Assembly (NCBI RefSeq): GCF_900129455.1
Contig: NZ_FQVU01000002.1
Span: forward strand, 558,001-622,000
DNA from: Jatrophihabitans endophyticus
GTDB taxonomy: Bacteria; Actinomycetota; Actinomycetes; Mycobacteriales; Jatrophihabitantaceae
Length of the DNA: 64,000 bases
Direction: 5' to 3'
In this document: one piece after another, positions 48,001 through 56,766 of the stretch
How the letters are laid out: each line of letters opens with the position of its first letter
How positions within the stretch are numbered: position 1 is the stretch's first letter
Made by a program: the position numbers and the translations under genes
The notes under the pieces: generated by a model
Told to the model about the DNA's origin: nothing
Databases searched by the model: none
The model's input: only the letters and a program-made list of their open reading frames with translations

Positions 48001-50475
48001 ATGACCGACACGACCGACACGTCGGGGTTCGACCGGATCGAGCCGGTGGACATCCAGACGGAGATGCAGCGCAGCTACATCGACTACGCGATGTCGGTCA
48101 TCGTGGGGCGGGCGCTGCCCGACGTGCGGGACGGCCTGAAGCCGGTGCACCGCAAGATCCTCTACGGCATGTACGACTCGGGCTTCCGACCCGACCGCAA
48201 CTACGTCAAGTGCGGGCGCGTCGTCGGCGACGTGATGGGCAACTACCACCCGCACGGCGACTCGGCGCTCTACGACGCGCTCGTGCGCATGGCGCAGCCG
48301 TGGTCGATGCGGCACCCGCTCATCGACCCGCAGGGCAACTTCGGGTCGCCGGGCAACGACCCGGCCGCGGCCTACCGGTACACCGAGTGCCGGCTGCAGC
48401 AGCTGGCGATGGCGATGCTGCAGGACATCGACGAGGAGACCGTCGACTTCGTCCCGAACTACGCCGGGAACACCACCGAGCCGGTCATCCTGCCCGCCCG
48501 CTTCCCGAACCTGCTGGTGAACGGTTCCGAGGGCATCGCGGTCGGCATGGCCACCCGCATCCCGCCGCACAACCTGCGCGAGGTCGCCGCCGGCGTCACC
48601 TACGCCCTCGACCACCCGGACGCCGACGCCGCCGAGCTGCTCGAGAAGCTGATCGAGCTGATCCAGGGGCCGGACTTCCCGACCCACGGCCTGATCGTGG
48701 GCCGCGACGGCATCGAGGACGCCTACCGCACCGGCCGCGGCTCGATCCGAATGCGCGCCGTCGTCGAGGTCGAGGAGGAGAAGAACTCGACGATCCTGGT
48801 GGTCAAGGAACTGCCCTACCAGGTGAACCCGGACAACCTCCTCGAGTCCATCGCGGGCCTGGTGAAGGACGGCAAGCTCGCCGGCATCCGCAACATCCAC
48901 AACGAGAGCTCCAGCCGCGTCGGCATGCGCATCGTGATCACGCTGTCGCGTGACGCGGTCGCGAAGGTCGTGCTGAACAACCTGTACAAGCACACCCAGC
49001 TGCAGACCACGTTCGGCGCCAACATGCTCGCCATCGTCGACGGCGTGCCCCGGACGCTGCGCATCGACCAGTTCGTGCAGCACTACGTCGACCACCAGAT
49101 CGACGTCATCGTCCGGCGTACCCGGTACCGGCTGCGCAAGGCCGAGGAACGCGCCCACATCCTGCGTGCGCTGCTCAAGGCGCTGGACCAGCTCGACGCG
49201 GTCATCGCCCTCATCCGCAACGCGCCGTCGGCCGACGGCGCTCGCACGGGGCTCATGGAGCTGCTCGAGATCGACGAGCTGCAGGCGACCGCGATCCTCG
49301 ACCTCCAGCTACGCCGGCTCGCCGCCCTCGAACGGCAGCGCATCATCGACGAGGCCGCCGAGATCGAGGCGAAGATCGCCGACTACAACGACATCTTGGC
49401 CAAGCCGGGCCGGCAGCGGCAGATCATCCGCGACGAGATGAACGAGGTCGTCGACAAGTACGGCGACGACCGGCGCACCGTGATCGTCCCCCACGACGGC
49501 GACGTCTCGATGGAAGACCTCATCGCCCGCGAGGACGTGGTCATCACCATCACCCGTACCGGTTACGCGAAGCGCACCAAGACCGACCTCTACCGCGCGC
49601 AGAAGCGCGGCGGCAAGGGCGTGCAGGGAGCGGGGCTGCGGCAGGACGACATCGTCGCGCACTTCTTCGTCACCTCGACCCACGACTGGATCCTGTTCTT
49701 CACGAACAAGGGCCGGGTCTACCGCGCCAAGGCCTACGAGCTGCCCGAGGCGAACCGCAACGCGCGGGGGCAGCACGTCGCGAATCTGCTCGCCTTCCAA
49801 CCCGGCGAGGAGATCGCCGAGGTCATCACGCTCAAGAACTACGAGGCGGCCCCGTACCTGGTGCTGGCCACCAAGCACGGTCTGGTGAAGAAGACCAAGC
49901 TGACCGACTTCGACTCCAACCGCACCGGCGGGATCGTCGCCATCAACCTGCGCGAGGACGACGAGCTCATCGACGCCGCCCTCATCTCCGCCGAGCAGGA
50001 TCTGCTGCTCGTCAGCCGCAAGGCGATGTCGATCCGCTTCACCGCCGACGACGACACCCTGCGCCCCATGGGCCGTGCCACGTCGGGGGTGTTCGGCATG
50101 CGTTTCAACGACGGTGACGAACTCCTCGCGATGGAGGTCGTCCACGACGAGAACGCCGAAATCTTGGTCGCCACTGAGGGTGGATACGCCAAGCGGACGC
50201 GGATCGAGGAGTATCCCGTCCAGGGTCGAGGCGGCAAGGGCGTGCTCACCGCGCGTATCGTGTCCACACGAGGTGGGCTCGTCGGCGCGGTTGCTGTCGG
50301 ACCCAGGGACGAGATCTACGCCATCACCTCCGAGGGCGTGGTGATTCGGACCAAGGCAGCCGAGGTTCGCCGGGCACAGCGCCAGACCATGGGCGTGCGT
50401 CTGATGAACCTGGCCGACGGCGTGACCGTGAAGGCGATCGCTCGCAACGCGGACGAGCCGGAGGAGCAGGAGTAG
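48001..50475 (+). CDS. gyrA: DNA gyrase subunit A
   Basis: 824 residues. N-terminal breakage-reunion domain with the active Tyr in YRYTECRL (about 125-132). The quinolone-determining segment [18 protein letters not shown] has Ser at the position that is Ala90 in M. tuberculosis and Ser83 in E. coli, a form associated with higher drug susceptibility. C-terminal beta-pinwheel with the QRGGKGV-like GyrA box ([11 protein letters not shown]). AAAGG Shine-Dalgarno before the ATG. Confidence 0.97.
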   Translation: MTDTTDTSGFDRIEPVDIQTEMQRSYIDYAMSVIVGRALPDVRDGLKPVHRKILYGMYDSGFRPDRNYVKCGRVVGDVMGNYHPHGDSALYDALVRMAQPWSMRHPLIDPQGNFGSPGNDPAAAYRYTECRLQQLAMAMLQDIDEETVDFVPNYAGNTTEPVILPARFPNLLVNGSEGIAVGMATRIPPHNLREVAAGVTYALDHPDADAAELLEKLIELIQGPDFPTHGLIVGRDGIEDAYRTGRGSIRMRAVVEVEEEKNSTILVVKELPYQVNPDNLLESIAGLVKDGKLAGIRNIHNESSSRVGMRIVITLSRDAVAKVVLNNLYKHTQLQTTFGANMLAIVDGVPRTLRIDQFVQHYVDHQIDVIVRRTRYRLRKAEERAHILRALLKALDQLDAVIALIRNAPSADGARTGLMELLEIDELQATAILDLQLRRLAALERQRIIDEAAEIEAKIADYNDILAKPGRQRQIIRDEMNEVVDKYGDDRRTVIVPHDGDVSMEDLIAREDVVITITRTGYAKRTKTDLYRAQKRGGKGVQGAGLRQDDIVAHFFVTSTHDWILFFTNKGRVYRAKAYELPEANRNARGQHVANLLAFQPGEEIAEVITLKNYEAAPYLVLATKHGLVKKTKLTDFDSNRTGGIVAINLREDDELIDAALISAEQDLLLVSRKAMSIRFTADDDTLRPMGRATSGVFGMRFNDGDELLAMEVVHDENAEILVATEGGYAKRTRIEEYPVQGRGGKGVLTARIVSTRGGLVGAVAVGPRDEIYAITSEGVVIRTKAAEVRRAQRQTMGVRLMNLADGVTVKAIARNADEPEEQE

Positions 50476-50569
50476 CCGCCGAACACGACGACGAGACGGA
50501 AGCGGAGGGCGCGTGCACGAGGCGCCCGGGCGTAGGCGACTACGCGCCGCACACGAAGGGACGTAGAGC

Positions 50570-51277
50570 ATGACGCAGTCGCCCCATAGCGGGCAGGCGC
50601 CACGAACGACGGACTTCGGCTCCGCATCCGGGCGTCCCGCCGACGCCGACTCCACCCCGACCGGAGCGGTCCGGTGGGGTTCGTCGGGCAGTGACGGCGC
50701 CGGTGCGGCGGGCAACCGCAACGCGCCGGTCGCGCAGAACCCCGCCTACGGCGGCCAGGTGCACGCCGACGCCCCCACCGGGACGATCCCGCCGCTGGTG
50801 ACGGGCACGGCGTTCCCCAAGACGGCGCCGCCGGCCAACGCTCCCGCGCAGCCGGCGACGACGACCCCGGCCGCCGGCACGGGCACGCGCTCCGGCCAGC
50901 AGCGAGCCCGCACGGCCCGCTCGCGCGGCCCGCGCCGGGCTCGGTTGCAGCTGCGCCACATCAACCCGTGGACGGTGCTCAAGTTCTCCTGCGTGCTGTC
51001 CATCGCGCTGTTCTTCGTGTGGCTGATCGTGGTCGGCGTGCTGTTCGGCGTGCTCGACGCCGCCGGCATCATCGGCAAGATCAACGACACCGTGGTCCAG
51101 CTCAACGGGCCCGGCTCGAACGCCCCGGTCACCGCCGGTGTCGTGTTCGGCGGGGCGGCGATCATCGGTGTCGTCAACATCGTGCTGTTCATCGCGCTCA
51201 GCACGATCGGCTCGGTCGTCTACAACCTCTGCGCCGACCTCGTCGGCGGCGTCGAGGTCACCCTCTCCGAGCGCTGA
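50570..51277 (+). CDS. DUF3566 transmembrane protein (Rv0007-like)
   Basis: 235 residues. A disordered Pro/Ala/Gly-rich cytoplasmic half (1-125) followed by the DUF3566 domain: RLQLRHINPWTVLKFS, a membrane helix near 140-165, then a second helix near 190-215 ending STIGSVVYNLCADLVGGVEVTLSE. Always found next to gyrA in actinobacteria; function unknown, with links to the cell envelope and division machinery suggested. GAAGGGA Shine-Dalgarno 10 nt before the ATG. Confidence 0.9.
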   Translation: MTQSPHSGQAPRTTDFGSASGRPADADSTPTGAVRWGSSGSDGAGAAGNRNAPVAQNPAYGGQVHADAPTGTIPPLVTGTAFPKTAPPANAPAQPATTTPAAGTGTRSGQQRARTARSRGPRRARLQLRHINPWTVLKFSCVLSIALFFVWLIVVGVLFGVLDAAGIIGKINDTVVQLNGPGSNAPVTAGVVFGGAAIIGVVNIVLFIALSTIGSVVYNLCADLVGGVEVTLSER

Positions 51278-51346
51278 CCCCATGGCCGGTGGGGCCGGTG
51301 CAGAACCGGTGCCGCGTGCTGCGATAAGCTCACGTGTCGCCTTCGC

Positions 51347-51420
51347 GGGCCTGTAGCTCAGGCGGTTAGAGCGCATCCCTGATAAGGATGAGGCCGGAGG
51401 TTCAAGTCCTCCCAGGCCCA
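51347..51420 (+). tRNA. ileT: tRNA-Ile (GAT)
   Basis: 74 nt. Acceptor GGGCCTG pairs with CAGGCCC, anticodon stem CATCC/GGATG with loop CTGATAA and anticodon GAT at 51381-51383, and T-arm with GTTCAAGTC. Discriminator A; CCA is not encoded (CCG follows). Confidence 0.97.
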
Positions 51421-51476
51421 CCGCGTCGGCGCGTCCTTCACGGGACGCGTACGTCACGTACCGTGAGGAGGTGCGA

Positions 51477-51605
51477 ATGACCAAGCCGTTCCTCCTCGCC
51501 GCCGCGGTCGCCGCGGCGGCCGCGGCGACGCTCCGCCGTCGCCAGGCCGCCCAGTCCGACACCGATGCGCTCTGGCGGGAGGCGACGGCCGACGCGTCCC
51601 GCTGA
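51477..51605 (+). CDS. DLW-39-family small protein
   Basis: 42 residues: MTKPFLLAAAVAAAAAAT hydrophobic first half, then RRRQAAQSD and the diagnostic D-x-LW-x-EATA end (DALWREATADASR). GAGGAG stands 6 nt before the ATG. Lies between the two tRNA genes. Small proteins of this family occur near tRNA-Ile/gyrA in actinobacteria (from memory). Probably a single-pass membrane peptide of unknown function. Confidence 0.75.
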   Translation: MTKPFLLAAAVAAAAAATLRRRQAAQSDTDALWREATADASR

Positions 51606-51618
51606 CGCGGGCCGCCCC

Positions 51619-51691
51619 GGGGACGTAGCTCAATTGGCAGAGCACCGCCTTTGCAAGGCGGGGGTTAGGGGTTCGATTCCCCTCGTCTCCA
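51619..51691 (+). tRNA. alaT: tRNA-Ala (TGC)
   Basis: 73 nt. Acceptor GGGGACG pairs with CGTCTCC through one G-T pair; anticodon stem CCGCC/GGCGG, loop TTTGCAA, anticodon TGC at 51652-51654; T-arm GGTTCGATTCC. CCA not encoded. The variable accessory block begins just after it. Confidence 0.97.
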
Positions 51692-51710
51692 CCGAGAACG
51701 TCGCGGTGCC

Positions 51711-51766
51711 CAACCCGCCGCGTCCTGCCGCCGTCGTGCCCTGGACCGAGAGGGAACGGCGGGTTG
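51711..51766. repeat. 10-bp inverted repeat between tRNA-Ala and the orphan gene
   Basis: CAACCCGCCG (51711-51720) and CGGCGGGTTG (51757-51766) are exact complements 36 bp apart. It could be the tRNA terminator hairpin or an operator pair for the gene at 51801. Confidence 0.4.
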
Positions 51767-51800
51767 TCCCGCGTCCGCTCGGCGTCGAGCGGAGTCTGGG

Positions 51801-53399
51801 ATGAGTGAGCCGGCGTACTCCGTGGGCCAGGCGCTGACGCAGGCCTTGCCCGAGCACGTCGCCCGGGTCGTCAGCACGGCTCTGGAGCGCCCGGCAGACC
51901 GTGGCCTCGCCGCCGAGGCGGCTGACCTGCTCACGAAGGCGCGTCAGAACTCCGCGACGGAGATCGACCAATTGCTCGGTGCCCTGGACCCGTCAGTGCT
52001 GCTGTCCTCCCGCCTGCACGAGCTGGCTGTGGACCACGACAGCCGAGCGGCTCTGGACGTCACAGGGCTGAACCGGTTCCACTGGACTCTCGGGACCGGT
52101 GCCCACGGCGCGTCCACCGATGCGGGAGCGGTGCGCGAGTACTACCGGCTCTGCGGTCGGTGGGTGGCTGCGGCCTCATGGCTTCCGGCGTTCCGCGAGG
52201 TCGAAGACGGGCTGCCCCTGACCTTGCAGTTGGCGCCGGACGCCGAGTCGCTGCGCCGGATCTTCCCCATGGAGGTCCGCTTCCACTGGGTCGCCCGGAT
52301 GGTCCTGCACGGTGCCGCCGACCTCGTCGCCGAGGGAGCGATCGACTCGGCTGCGACGCCCTGGCTGACGCGTGCTGCGATCGACGAGGCCTTCGATCAC
52401 ATCGCCGAGTGGGGTCAGGAGTGGCCACCCTCGGTGCCGCCGCTCGGTGCGGATGCGCGCCATCTGCTGGAGTTCGTGGCAGCCCCGCGGTTGCCGGGGC
52501 GGACCTTCGAGACGTTGATCCACGACCACCGCATGGACTCCTTCCCGTTGGTGCTCGTACAGGGACGTCCAGTTCCCGCTGCCCAGCGCGAATGCCTGCT
52601 GGGGCTGGACACTGCCTTCGTGTCTGCGCTCGTCGGTCGGCATCCCGATGTCGGTGGTGACGTGTTCGAACGGATCGTGTCGCGCTGTCTCGCTCAGGTT
52701 CTCGGCGACGCGCGAGAACTCCCCGGCCCGCTCGCCGTGCGGCTGTCCGCGACCGACGGTGGTCAGGTCGACCTCGCCGTGTGTGACGACGAGGTCCTGC
52801 TGCTCGGCGAATGCAAGGCCTACTCCACCCAGCGGGCCCCGCACACAGCCGTCAACGCATTCACCGACACCGCGGGCTCCGTGGTCAGGCAGTTGGCGAA
52901 ACGTCTCGACGGCGCGCGCTCGGGAACGCCGCTGGCGACCGGATGTGGTTCGGTCTCACCGGCGGACTGGGCCGACCTTTACGGCGTCGGGGTCGTGCTC
53001 ACCACGTCGGGCGGCGCGGTCTGGGACGCGAATGTGGTTCGCCCGATCCTCTCGAATCGGCCCGACACCGCCATCATCCCCTTGCACCAGCTGCTGACCG
53101 TCGCCGCGGCCTTCCCCTCGGCCACCGACCTCGTCGACTACCTGAGGTTTCGGGACCAGGTGCTTTCGCTCGGCCCCGTCCTGAAGGACGAGGTGGACCT
53201 GTTCATGCTCTACCGGTCACCGATCCGCGACCCGATCATGAGTTGCCTCCGACGCCCTGCGCCCGGCGTTGCGCACGTCCTCGCCCCGTTCCGCGTGACG
53301 GATCCGAGCGTTGCGATGGACGAGCCACGACCCAGCGACCCGGACACCTGGCGGCAGCGCCTGTGGGACGTCCTGTCGACCGATCTGGCGCGCTCGTGA
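51801..53399 (+). CDS. Orphan protein with PD-(D/E)xK nuclease-like C-terminal region
   Basis: 532 residues, not recognised as a named family. Residues 1-270 are mostly helical with many Trp/His residues and no known motif. Residues 285-370 show the pattern of a PD-(D/E)xK core: FE290, then Asp324 in the strand VDLAVCDD, then E337-C-K339 in the strand EVLLLGECKA, then a helix with Gln364 (VVRQLAKRL). This is like NERD or restriction-endonuclease-like domains. The last 130 residues are mixed alpha/beta. No signal peptide or membrane helix. It has no partner gene on the same strand. It stands in the accessory slot after tRNA-Ala. Nuclease activity and a defence or repair role are inferred, not shown. 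Confidence 0.6.
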   Translation: MSEPAYSVGQALTQALPEHVARVVSTALERPADRGLAAEAADLLTKARQNSATEIDQLLGALDPSVLLSSRLHELAVDHDSRAALDVTGLNRFHWTLGTGAHGASTDAGAVREYYRLCGRWVAAASWLPAFREVEDGLPLTLQLAPDAESLRRIFPMEVRFHWVARMVLHGAADLVAEGAIDSAATPWLTRAAIDEAFDHIAEWGQEWPPSVPPLGADARHLLEFVAAPRLPGRTFETLIHDHRMDSFPLVLVQGRPVPAAQRECLLGLDTAFVSALVGRHPDVGGDVFERIVSRCLAQVLGDARELPGPLAVRLSATDGGQVDLAVCDDEVLLLGECKAYSTQRAPHTAVNAFTDTAGSVVRQLAKRLDGARSGTPLATGCGSVSPADWADLYGVGVVLTTSGGAVWDANVVRPILSNRPDTAIIPLHQLLTVAAAFPSATDLVDYLRFRDQVLSLGPVLKDEVDLFMLYRSPIRDPIMSCLRRPAPGVAHVLAPFRVTDPSVAMDEPRPSDPDTWRQRLWDVLSTDLARS

Positions 53400-53427
53400 C
53401 AAGTTGTGTCGGCGCCGAATGCCGGAG

Positions 53428-54534
53428 TCAGGAGCGGGTGGCGCGGGTCAGGTGGGCGAGCACGCGCTCGAGCCGGACGATGCCCACGAAGCGACCGGCG
53501 TCGTCGACGCAGGCCAGCGGGGCGAACCGGCCGGCGCGCGGGCGCAACATCGCGCGGGCGACCGCGTCGGCGACGGGGCTGTCGACGTCGACGACCAGGA
53601 CGTCGGAGGCCTCCCAGGTCGCGGCACCACCGTGCTCCAGCATCGAGGTCGGACGCTGGTCGTCGTCGACCACGATCACCACGTCGAAGCCGGTGGTCTC
53701 GGGCAGCACCGACGCGGCGGCGACGGCGTCGCGGGCGGTGTAGGCCTGCTGCAGCAGCGAGCGCAGGACGCCGTCCCCCGCGTCCGCGCCGCGAGCCGGC
53801 CGGGCGGGCAGCGCCGACGTCGCCGAGACGTCCACCGGGGGCCAGAACTCGCGTGCCTCGCCCACCAGCGGGCCCTGCACGAGTGGCACGGCGAGGCTCG
53901 CAAGCGCCCGCAGCTCGGCCGGCGTCGTCACGCCCTCGGCGAGGATCCAGGCGTCGAGCTGGCTCGCGAGCTGGCCGATGATCTCGACCGCCGACCGCTT
54001 GCTGTCCGACCGGTCGACCCCGCGCACCCAGTCACGACCGAGCCGCAGGATCGACGGCTTGAGCCGCACGATGCTGGTGAGCTCGGGCTGCGACGCACCC
54101 TGCCCACCGACCGCGACGAGCGCGCCGCGCTCCCGGTAGTGGGCGAGGACGAACTCGAGGTCGCCGATGGGCACGCCGCCGTCGAAGCCGGCGATGTCCA
54201 GCACGATCCCGCGCAGGCTGTCGCGGGCGTCGAGCGCCGCGCGCACCCCGGGCAGGGCGGCGACGCGGGCCGGTACCGGCACCGCGAGGAACGTGCTGGT
54301 CGGCAGGGTCGGCACCGCGTTCAGGGCGAGGGTCACCGCCCGCGCGGTCAGCGAACCGTCCCGCTCGGCGTCGTCCGGCGCCCGCAGCTGCGGGTCGAGC
54401 TGCTGCGGGCCGTCGACCCGGACCTGCGCCTGGTAACCGGCGGCGATGCCGCGGGCCACGTCCAGGATCGGCAGGTAGGAGATGCCGACCGTTCGGGTGG
54501 CGCCGGCCGCCGCGCGCGATGGGGCGGTATCCAT
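53428..54534 (-). CDS. Degenerate EAL-domain protein with C-terminal CBS-like region
   Basis: 368 residues. Residues 1-230 follow the EAL fold order: SYLPILDVARGIAAGYQAQVR at the start, IVLDIAGFD, LKPSILRLGRD and AWILAEGVTTPAELRAL. Every key catalytic position is changed, though: E-A-L is Q-A-Q, the metal Glu of the strand is Asp or absent, and DDFG is missing. It should therefore not hydrolyse cyclic di-GMP and may be a sensor or scaffold. Residues 260-368 resemble a pair of CBS-like motifs ending VDDAGRFVGIVRLERVLAHL. ATG at 54534 with GGAGG 8 nt upstream. Divergent from the S53 protease. Confidence 0.75.
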   Translation of the reverse strand: MDTAPSRAAAGATRTVGISYLPILDVARGIAAGYQAQVRVDGPQQLDPQLRAPDDAERDGSLTARAVTLALNAVPTLPTSTFLAVPVPARVAALPGVRAALDARDSLRGIVLDIAGFDGGVPIGDLEFVLAHYRERGALVAVGGQGASQPELTSIVRLKPSILRLGRDWVRGVDRSDSKRSAVEIIGQLASQLDAWILAEGVTTPAELRALASLAVPLVQGPLVGEAREFWPPVDVSATSALPARPARGADAGDGVLRSLLQQAYTARDAVAAASVLPETTGFDVVIVVDDDQRPTSMLEHGGAATWEASDVLVVDVDSPVADAVARAMLRPRAGRFAPLACVDDAGRFVGIVRLERVLAHLTRATRS

Positions 54535-54704
54535 CCGGCCAGCCTCCAACGGTCACGCCATGTCACGCGGGTCGACTCACGGTAGTTGCGCCCTCAAGTC
54601 GCTGTAAAGCAAAGCCGTCACAGGCCTCAGGACCGATGACCCGTCTTGCCGGCATTGGCATGAATTGACCACGGTGAAACGCCCTGCGCGCGGACGCCGC
54701 GGCC

Positions 54705-54710
54705 TAGGTT
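54705..54710 (+). promoter_or_regulatory. Candidate -10 of the S53 protease gene
   Basis: TAGGTT in the 235-bp EAL/S53 divergent spacer, about 60 bp before the protease ATG. A TTGACC lies further upstream (54665-54670) but too far for a standard spacer. Confidence 0.35.
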
Positions 54711-54769
54711 CATGCGATGTGCGCGGCATAAGTGCGCGCATCCGGCGATCCATCACGAGTGGAGGAAGC

Positions 54770-56674
54770 ATGCACAGACGCGGAATCACCGCCGCCACGA
54801 TCACCGCTACCACGGTGCTCGCGGCCGCGGTCGCCGCGGCGGGGGACGCATCGGCCGCGCCGACGCCCCAGGCCGTGCCGCACACCAAGCCGGCGTGGAC
54901 GGCACACGCGAAGCACCTCGGCCACGCCAAGGACTCCGCCGCCGTGCAGGCTCGGGTCTATCTCGCGCCGCGGGGCGGCCTGGCCGCGCTCAAGCGCACC
55001 GCGACCGCGATCGCGACGCCCGGCAACGCCCAGTACGGCAAGGTGCTGACCGCCGCGCAGTACCGGGCCCGCTTCGCGCCGACCGACGGCAGCGTCCGCG
55101 CCGTCTCGTCCTACCTGCGCTCGCAGGGCCTGCACGTCGGCGCTGCATCGGCCGGCAAACGCTACGTGACGGTGACCGGCTCGACGAAGGCCGCGGAGCA
55201 GGCGTTCCACACCCGGATCGAGCGCTACCGGCACGACGGCAGGACGGTGAGCGCTCCGGGCAAGACGCTCGCGGTGCCCGCCTCGGTGAAGTCCGCCGTC
55301 CTCACCGTGAGCGGGCTGGACACCACACCGCGCCGCAACGCGCCCGCGAGCACCAAGTCGGCGCCGCCGTCGACCGGCTTCCGCAACGCGCGGCCGTGCT
55401 CGCGCTACTACGGCCAGGTCAAGGCGACCTACCAGGCCGACTTCAAGACCAAGCTGCCAAAGTACGACAACACGACGCTGTCCTACGCGCCCTGCGGTTA
55501 CACCGGTCCGCAGTACCGCACCGCGTACGAGGGGACGACGACGCTCACCGGCAAGGGCGTGACCGTCGCGATCACCGACGCCTACGCCTCGCCGACCATC
55601 GCCGCCGACGCCAAGCGCTACGCCGCCGAGCACGGCGACGCGGCCTACACGGGCGGCCAGCTCTACCAGACCCAGCCGAGCGCCTTCACCGACGAGACGG
55701 CCTGTGACGCGTCGGGCTGGTACGGCGAGGAGACCCTCGACGTCGAGGCCGTCCACGCGATGGCACCGAAGGCGAAGATCCACTACTACGCCTCGGCCAG
55801 CTGCAACGACGCCGACTTCCTCGACACGCTGGCCCAGGTGGTCGACGACAACGACTCGAAGCTGGTCTCGAACTCGTGGGGCGACCTGGAGCAGAACGAG
55901 TCGGCCGACAACGTCGCCGCCTACGAGGCGGTCTTCCTGCAGGGTGCCACGGAGGGCATCAGCTTCCTGTTCTCCTCGGGCGACAACGGCGACGAGCTCG
56001 CCAACAGCGGTCTCAAGCAGGCCGACTACCCGACCTCGGACCCGTACGTCACGAGCGTGGGCGGGACGTCGGACGCCATCGGGGCCGACGGCAAGCTGCT
56101 CTTCCAGACCGGCTGGGGCACCGAGAAGCTCAACCTGGTGAACAACAAGTGGAGCTCGATCGGCTTCACCTCCGGAGCCGGTGGCGGTTCGTCGGCGCTG
56201 TTCAACCGGCCGGAGTACCAGGACGGCGCCACCACCAGCCCGTACCGGCAGACGCCGGACATCGGGCTCGACGCCGACCCCAACACCGGCATGCTCGTCG
56301 GGCAGACGCAGACCTTCACGACCGGCGTCCAGTACGACGAGTACCGCATCGGCGGCACCAGCCTCGCCTCCCCGCTGTTCGCCGGCCTGACCGCGCTGTC
56401 GCTGGAGAACAACGGCGGCAATGGCATCGGCCTGCTCAACCCGACGATCTACGCGAACAAGACGACCGCGTTCACCGACGTGAAGGGCACCCCGCCCGAC
56501 GCCGGCGTCGTCCGGGTCGACTACGCCAACTCCGAGGACGCCAAGGGCGGCCTGCTCTACTCGGTGCGGCTGTTCAACCGCGACAGCAGCCTGAAGCTGG
56601 CCAAGGGCTACGACAACGTGACCGGCGTCGGCGCGCCCAACCCGAAGTGGTTGACCGCGCTGAAGCGCAGCTAG
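54770..56674 (+). CDS. Secreted S53 (sedolisin/kumamolisin-like) serine-carboxyl protease
   Basis: 634 residues: signal peptide at 1-28, pro-kumamolisin activation domain (about 40-190) containing the FAPTDGSVRAVSSYLRSQGL segment, a linker, then the S53 catalytic domain. Catalytic Glu320 and Asp324 stand in EETLDVE, the oxyanion Asp in the NSWGD segment, and the nucleophile Ser531 in GGTSLASPLFAG. The C-terminal DNVTGVGAPN segment is the calcium-site region. Such proteases are active at acidic pH and exported. GGAGGAA Shine-Dalgarno. Terminator hairpin at 56690. Confidence 0.92.
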   Translation: MHRRGITAATITATTVLAAAVAAAGDASAAPTPQAVPHTKPAWTAHAKHLGHAKDSAAVQARVYLAPRGGLAALKRTATAIATPGNAQYGKVLTAAQYRARFAPTDGSVRAVSSYLRSQGLHVGAASAGKRYVTVTGSTKAAEQAFHTRIERYRHDGRTVSAPGKTLAVPASVKSAVLTVSGLDTTPRRNAPASTKSAPPSTGFRNARPCSRYYGQVKATYQADFKTKLPKYDNTTLSYAPCGYTGPQYRTAYEGTTTLTGKGVTVAITDAYASPTIAADAKRYAAEHGDAAYTGGQLYQTQPSAFTDETACDASGWYGEETLDVEAVHAMAPKAKIHYYASASCNDADFLDTLAQVVDDNDSKLVSNSWGDLEQNESADNVAAYEAVFLQGATEGISFLFSSGDNGDELANSGLKQADYPTSDPYVTSVGGTSDAIGADGKLLFQTGWGTEKLNLVNNKWSSIGFTSGAGGGSSALFNRPEYQDGATTSPYRQTPDIGLDADPNTGMLVGQTQTFTTGVQYDEYRIGGTSLASPLFAGLTALSLENNGGNGIGLLNPTIYANKTTAFTDVKGTPPDAGVVRVDYANSEDAKGGLLYSVRLFNRDSSLKLAKGYDNVTGVGAPNPKWLTALKRS

Positions 56675-56689
56675 TCGGTTCCTCGTCCC

Positions 56690-56724
56690 ACGGGGCGCGT
56701 CGCGCACGTCGCGGCGCGCCCCGT
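56690..56724 (+). terminator. Hairpin after the S53 protease gene
   Basis: Perfect 10-bp GC-rich arms 56690-56699 and 56715-56724, 15-nt loop, 15 bp after the stop codon and before the murT promoter. Confidence 0.5.
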
Positions 56725-56753
56725 CGGCGTCCCGGGGTCGGTTCGGGGCTCGG

Positions 56754-56759
56754 TACCGT
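56754..56759 (+). promoter_or_regulatory. -10 hexamer of murT (leaderless)
   Basis: TACCGT 7 nt before the murT ATG, without a Shine-Dalgarno site; drives the murT-gatD-lipoprotein operon. Confidence 0.5.
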
Positions 56760-56766
56760 GCTCGGT

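Noticed and set aside
51692..53427. Integrated element with attachment-site duplication at tRNA-Ala
   Set aside because: I looked for a second copy of the tRNA-Ala 3' end after the orphan gene and found none; no integrase is present either.
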